Source of the DNA: Marinobacter sp. THAF197a
Lineage (GTDB): Bacteria > Pseudomonadota > Gammaproteobacteria > Pseudomonadales > Oleiphilaceae
Reading direction: 5' to 3'
NCBI RefSeq assembly: GCF_009363275.1
Contig: NZ_CP045324.1
Location: 3,286,001 to 3,350,000 of the forward strand
DNA: 64,000 bases
Shown here: piece after piece, positions 60,772-64,000 of the stretch
Position numbering within the stretch: the first letter of the stretch is position 1
Layout of the letters: every line of letters begins with the position of its first letter
Translations under genes and position numbers: made by a program
The notes under the pieces: model-generated
Told to the model about the DNA's origin: nothing
Database searches by the model: none
What the model saw: the letters and a program-made list of their open reading frames with translations, nothing else

Positions 60772-62298
60772 ATGTTTTCTGCAAACATTCCGCTGCGGGC
60801 ATGGCTGCCCGTAGCCATCATGGCTGCTTCATCGACTGCACATGGCGCTGGTCTGGAACTGACCCAGCACGGCACCAAGGAAACAGGCCATGGCTTTGCC
60901 GGCACTGCGGCCCTGCTGGAAGATGCTTCGGTGGTTGCCCACAACCCCGCCGGACTGCTTCGGCTGACCGGTACACAGACCAGTCTTGGCGTCAGCGCCA
61001 TCTACGCCGACCTGAACTACAACGTGCGCGTGCAGCGGGAAAAAATCGAGCTGCCCTACGGCCTTGATCCAACACCGGTGAGTGGCCCGGGCAATGCCAC
61101 CAGCAAGGAAGTCTCCATCGCGCCACACCTGTATCTGGCGCACCGGATCAGTGACGATGCCGCTGTGGGCGTCGGCATCTATGCACCCTTCGCCTCGGGC
61201 AGTGATTTTCCCGCCGGTTGGGCTGGGCGCTATCATTCCGAGGAAACCTCCCAGACTACGGTCAATATCAACCCGGTGTTCGCCTTCCGCGCTACCGACA
61301 CAGTGACCGTTGGTTTTGGTGGCTTCATCCAGATGTATGACGCCAAGCTCACCAATCAGATTGATACCGGTTATCTGGTGGCGGAAGCCCTGGTGGATCG
61401 AGTTCGGGAACAGGAAGGCGAAGCCGCTGCCCGCGCCACGGCGGAAGATGCCGTCGCCCGCATTGGCTCCCAGTTCGATATCGAGAACGACATTGAAATC
61501 GACAGCATGGCCTTCGGCCTGAGCTTTGGCTTGTTGTGGGAATACAGCGACCGAACCCGTTTCGGGCTGAATTACCGCAGTCGCACCGAGCACGTGGCCA
61601 CCGGCCAGGCCACGCGTAAAGAAGTGTTTGACCCGGAGTTCCGGGAACGCCTGGTACAGACGGTTCAGGGCTTCGCCAACATAACCGAGGAAGATGCCCG
61701 GGATGCCGTTGCCTCCGCGTTCGATGAGCGTGGCGCCCTGGGCGGCGACCTGGAATCCACCATCACCCTGCCCGATGTACTGACGCTGAGCGCATTCCAT
61801 CAGTGGACAGACCGCATAGCGGTGATGGGCAGCGTCACCTACACCAACTGGAGCGTGTATGACGAACTGCGTTTATCATACGTAGACACCTCTGCCCGGG
61901 GTGGCTCAGACATTACCGAAAGCGGTGACGATGTGCGCCGGCGAGATCTGGTTCAGCCACTGGAATTTGAGGACAGTTACCGTTTCGGCGTTGGTGCCAG
62001 CTATGCATGGGATGACCGGTTAACCCTCCGGACCGGCGCCAGCTTTGACCAGAGCCCGCTGCGCAACTCGGATTTCCGCACCCCGCGGGGGCCGGATAAC
62101 GACCGCTATATCGTCGGCCTGGGGGCCAGCTACCAATGGTGGGACAACCTGTCAGTTGATTTGGCCTACTCCTGGATTCGAATCACTGAAGGTGATGTAA
62201 CCGCAGTGGAGAACCCGGCGGGCAGCAATCATCGGGCTATCGGCACCAGTGAAGGCACACTGCACAACCTGGCGGCCCAGGTGAACTATCGGTTCTGA
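60772..62298 (+). CDS. fadL: FadL-family outer-membrane fatty acid transporter
   Basis: 508 aa. Signal peptide ends at AHGAG. N-terminal plug with LELTQHGTKETGHGFAG and the FadL motif VVAHNPAGLLRL; beta-barrel to a terminal Phe (NYRF). Takes up long-chain fatty acids, probably those released by the lipase 20 nt upstream. Confidence 0.92.
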   Translation: MFSANIPLRAWLPVAIMAASSTAHGAGLELTQHGTKETGHGFAGTAALLEDASVVAHNPAGLLRLTGTQTSLGVSAIYADLNYNVRVQREKIELPYGLDPTPVSGPGNATSKEVSIAPHLYLAHRISDDAAVGVGIYAPFASGSDFPAGWAGRYHSEETSQTTVNINPVFAFRATDTVTVGFGGFIQMYDAKLTNQIDTGYLVAEALVDRVREQEGEAAARATAEDAVARIGSQFDIENDIEIDSMAFGLSFGLLWEYSDRTRFGLNYRSRTEHVATGQATRKEVFDPEFRERLVQTVQGFANITEEDARDAVASAFDERGALGGDLESTITLPDVLTLSAFHQWTDRIAVMGSVTYTNWSVYDELRLSYVDTSARGGSDITESGDDVRRRDLVQPLEFEDSYRFGVGASYAWDDRLTLRTGASFDQSPLRNSDFRTPRGPDNDRYIVGLGASYQWWDNLSVDLAYSWIRITEGDVTAVENPAGSNHRAIGTSEGTLHNLAAQVNYRF

Positions 62299-62325
62299 TC
62301 GCGCCACAAAAAAACCGCCTGAAAC

Positions 62326-62357
62326 AACAAGGGCAGAGGTCACCCCCTGCCCTTGTT
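62326..62357. terminator. Bidirectional terminator between fadL and wrbA
   Basis: Perfect 11-bp stem AACAAGGGCAG / CTGCCCTTGTT with a 10-nt loop; an A-run on the left suits minus-strand termination of wrbA. Confidence 0.75.
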
Positions 62358-62385
62358 CGCGTTTAACGAATCACAAATCCGTTAA

Positions 62386-62985
62386 TCAGCCATGCAGCTT
62401 TACTGCCAGCTCCGCCACATGCTTGCCCTGATAGCGGGCAATGTTGAGTTCTTTTTCACTAGGCTGACGTGAACCATCTCCGCCAGCAATAGTGGAGGCA
62501 CCATAGGGCGTGCCGCCATTGACTTCGGAGATGTCGAAGAAGTCCGGAATGCCGTAACCCAGCGGCACGATCACCATGCCGTGGTGCGCCAGCGTGGTCC
62601 AGAAGGAGCTGATCGTGTGCTCCTGCCCGCCACCGGTGCCGGTTGAGGTAAACACACTCGCCACTTTTCCGTGCAGCTTGCCTTCGGCCCACAAGCCGCC
62701 GGTCTGGTCCAGGAAGGTGCGCATCTGACCGGCCATATTACCGAACCGGGTCGGCGTGCCGAAAATAATGGCGTCATAATCCGCCAGCTCGGCCGGGGTG
62801 GCCACCGGGGCTGCCTGATCGGCCTTGCCGCCGGCATTCAGGAATGTCTGGTCTGCCATGGTCTCCGGCACCCGCTTTACCACCACATCGGCACCTGAAA
62901 CGCTTTTTGCACCCTCAGCCACGGTGTTGGCCATGGTTTCCATGTGACCATACATTGAATAATAAAGAACCAGTACTTTCGCCAT
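62386..62985 (-). CDS. wrbA: NAD(P)H:quinone oxidoreductase WrbA
   Basis: 199 aa from the ATG at 62985 (MAKVLVLYYS), with AAGGAG upstream; a longer frame is not used. Flavodoxin-like: FMN phosphate loop YYSMYGHMETMA, GTPTRFGNMAGQMRTFLDQT and TSTGTGGGQEHT. Two-electron quinone reduction protecting from redox cycling. Divergent from the hemolysin III gene. Confidence 0.93.
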   Translation of the reverse strand: MAKVLVLYYSMYGHMETMANTVAEGAKSVSGADVVVKRVPETMADQTFLNAGGKADQAAPVATPAELADYDAIIFGTPTRFGNMAGQMRTFLDQTGGLWAEGKLHGKVASVFTSTGTGGGQEHTISSFWTTLAHHGMVIVPLGYGIPDFFDISEVNGGTPYGASTIAGGDGSRQPSEKELNIARYQGKHVAELAVKLHG

Positions 62986-63115
62986 CGGATAATCTCCTTG
63001 TTCGCTATGAATGATCACAGCGTAACGGGCCGGGGCAAAAGGTGAAAACGGAAGATTTCCGGCAGGTTATTCAGTTTTTCTGAACATGGTCACAGGATGT
63101 TCATGGCATTTGTTT

Positions 63116-63131
63116 GCGTACACGTGTACGC
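63116..63131. promoter_or_regulatory. Perfect 16-bp palindrome, FabR-like operator
   Basis: GCGTACACGTGTACGC, 41 nt before the hemolysin III gene and just upstream of a TATACT -10-like hexamer (63142). It resembles the GCGTACA-N2-TGTACGC operators of the fatty-acid repressor FabR as I recall them. Confidence 0.55.
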
Positions 63132-63171
63132 TGAGCTGGGTTATACTTTCAGCTCGTACAGACAACCTTAG

Positions 63172-63849
63172 ATGAACGCACCTATGAACCAAGCCCAGAC
63201 CACGGCAGAATCCCTCCATAACCGCATTGAGGAGTGGATTAACAGCGCTACCCACGGCCTCGGCGCTGTTCTCAGCGTTATCGGCACTGTCGCCCTGATA
63301 GTGGGTGCCAGCCAGATGGGGGATGTCTGGAAGATTGTCAGCTTCAGCGTGTTCGGGGCCTCTCTGATTCTTCTGTATATGGCCTCTGCGCTATACCACG
63401 GCACCCGCCATCCGAAGCTGAAAACCGCATTCAAAACCCTGGATCACTGCGCTATCTTTCTGTTGATCGCTGGCACCTACACACCTTTTTTGCTGGTCAA
63501 TCTGCGCGGCGCCACCGGCTGGACGTTATTTGCAGTCATCTGGTCCCTGGCGCTGACCGGAGTGGTGCTGAAAGTGATCTTCAAGAACCGCTTCAAGCTG
63601 GCCAGGGTGGGCATCTACGTGGCCATGGGCTGGCTGATCATCTTCGCCTCATCCGATCTGGTTGCCAACCTGAGCGAAACCGCCCTCTACCTGACCATCG
63701 CCGGGGGCATTGTCTATACCGCCGGCGTGGCGTTCTATCTGGCCGACCGCATTCCCTACATGCATGCCATCTGGCACCTGTTTGTCATCGGCGGCAGCGC
63801 CTGTCATTTCAGCGCCATCTATTTCGGTGTTCTGCCCCACACGGTCTGA
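63172..63849 (+). CDS. Hemolysin III / YqfA-family membrane protein
   Basis: 225 aa (or 221 from the ATG at 63184), seven helices. Motifs: EEWINSATHGLGAVLS near the N-terminus, SALYHGTRHPKLKTAFKTLDHCAIFLLIAGTYTPF, and HAIWHLFVIGGSACHF near the end, with the family His residues. Related to progestin/adipoQ receptors; tied to membrane-lipid homeostasis in some bacteria. Confidence 0.88.
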   Translation: MNAPMNQAQTTAESLHNRIEEWINSATHGLGAVLSVIGTVALIVGASQMGDVWKIVSFSVFGASLILLYMASALYHGTRHPKLKTAFKTLDHCAIFLLIAGTYTPFLLVNLRGATGWTLFAVIWSLALTGVVLKVIFKNRFKLARVGIYVAMGWLIIFASSDLVANLSETALYLTIAGGIVYTAGVAFYLADRIPYMHAIWHLFVIGGSACHFSAIYFGVLPHTV

Positions 63850-63865
63850 AAAAGACGCCCACCGC

Positions 63866-64000
63866 ATGAGTGCTTCGCAAAGCCCCAGACGAATCCACGC
63901 CTTCTGGCTTTTCTTTCCCGCTGCCGCTCTGTGGGCCGCCATAGTGGTGCCGCTATCATTGTTTGCAGTGATGTCCGGAACCGGCTGGCCACCGGGCCTG
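63866..64000 (+). CDS. NnrS-like protein, 5' fragment cut by the window end
   Basis: First 45 codons only, from the ATG at 63866. HAFWLFFPAAALWAAIVVPL then SGTGWPPGL resembles the first helix of NnrS heme-copper membrane proteins that protect denitrifiers from NO. The fragment is short, so the call is tentative. Confidence 0.5.
   Translation, partial: MSASQSPRRIHAFWLFFPAAALWAAIVVPLSLFAVMSGTGWPPGL

Overview
The window looks like chromosomal DNA of a marine gammaproteobacterium, most probably Marinobacter or a close relative. I infer this from overall protein character, gene order and the type of intergenic palindromic repeats, not from a database search. It has three parts: a copper/heavy-metal resistance island (about 1-36 kb), a nor/nir denitrification cluster (about 40-58 kb), and ordinary chromosomal genes around and after these. 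I saw no rRNA, tRNA or CRISPR array.

Metal island. On the minus strand lie an extracytoplasmic redox pair (ferric-reductase-like membrane protein plus cytochrome b5/FMN-binding protein) with a Met-rich protein, then a CusABC-type Cu(I)/Ag(I) RND pump. On the plus strand follow HupE/UreJ, transmembrane-anchor and ChrA genes, then a tandemly duplicated pair of small secreted proteins. A decayed ABC-transporter operon (14.7-19 kb) comes next. At 19-23.8 kb one methyltransferase-like gene is cut into three pieces by two mobile elements: an IS630-family IS, and a 2963-bp transposase-free element whose ends have Tn7-like architecture. Then come a P1B ATPase operon (24-29.6 kb), the cupredoxin/multicopper oxidase/CopB operon, a CopRS two-component system, and a CadR regulator with its CDF efflux gene. 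A direct repeat, CTGAA-N6-CTGAA with an exact 11-bp period, lies in front of nearly all the copper operons. I infer that it is the CopR box, which would unite the island, including several genes of unknown function, into one regulon.

Middle. A GlyGly-CTERM metalloprotease sits beside a rhombosortase, the enzyme class that processes such tails. An AEC transporter follows.

Denitrification. norCB, a polyferredoxin, norD, norE and norF run rightward. nirC-nirF-phnD-like-norQ-membrane protein run leftward from the nirC/nirS divergent promoter. nirS, nirDLGH, nirJ, nirE and nirN run rightward. These encode NO reductase with activation factors, cytochrome cd1 nitrite reductase, and most of the heme d1 pathway. 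FNR/DNR-type boxes precede norC and lie between nirC and nirS. A Crp/Fnr-family regulator follows nirN. Two palindromic intergenic elements with related centres but different, internally complementary arms lie after norF and nirN.

Right end. A VolA-like surface lipase with its FadL partner, WrbA, a hemolysin III (YqfA-like) gene behind a perfect 16-bp palindrome resembling a FabR operator, and the start of an NnrS-like gene.
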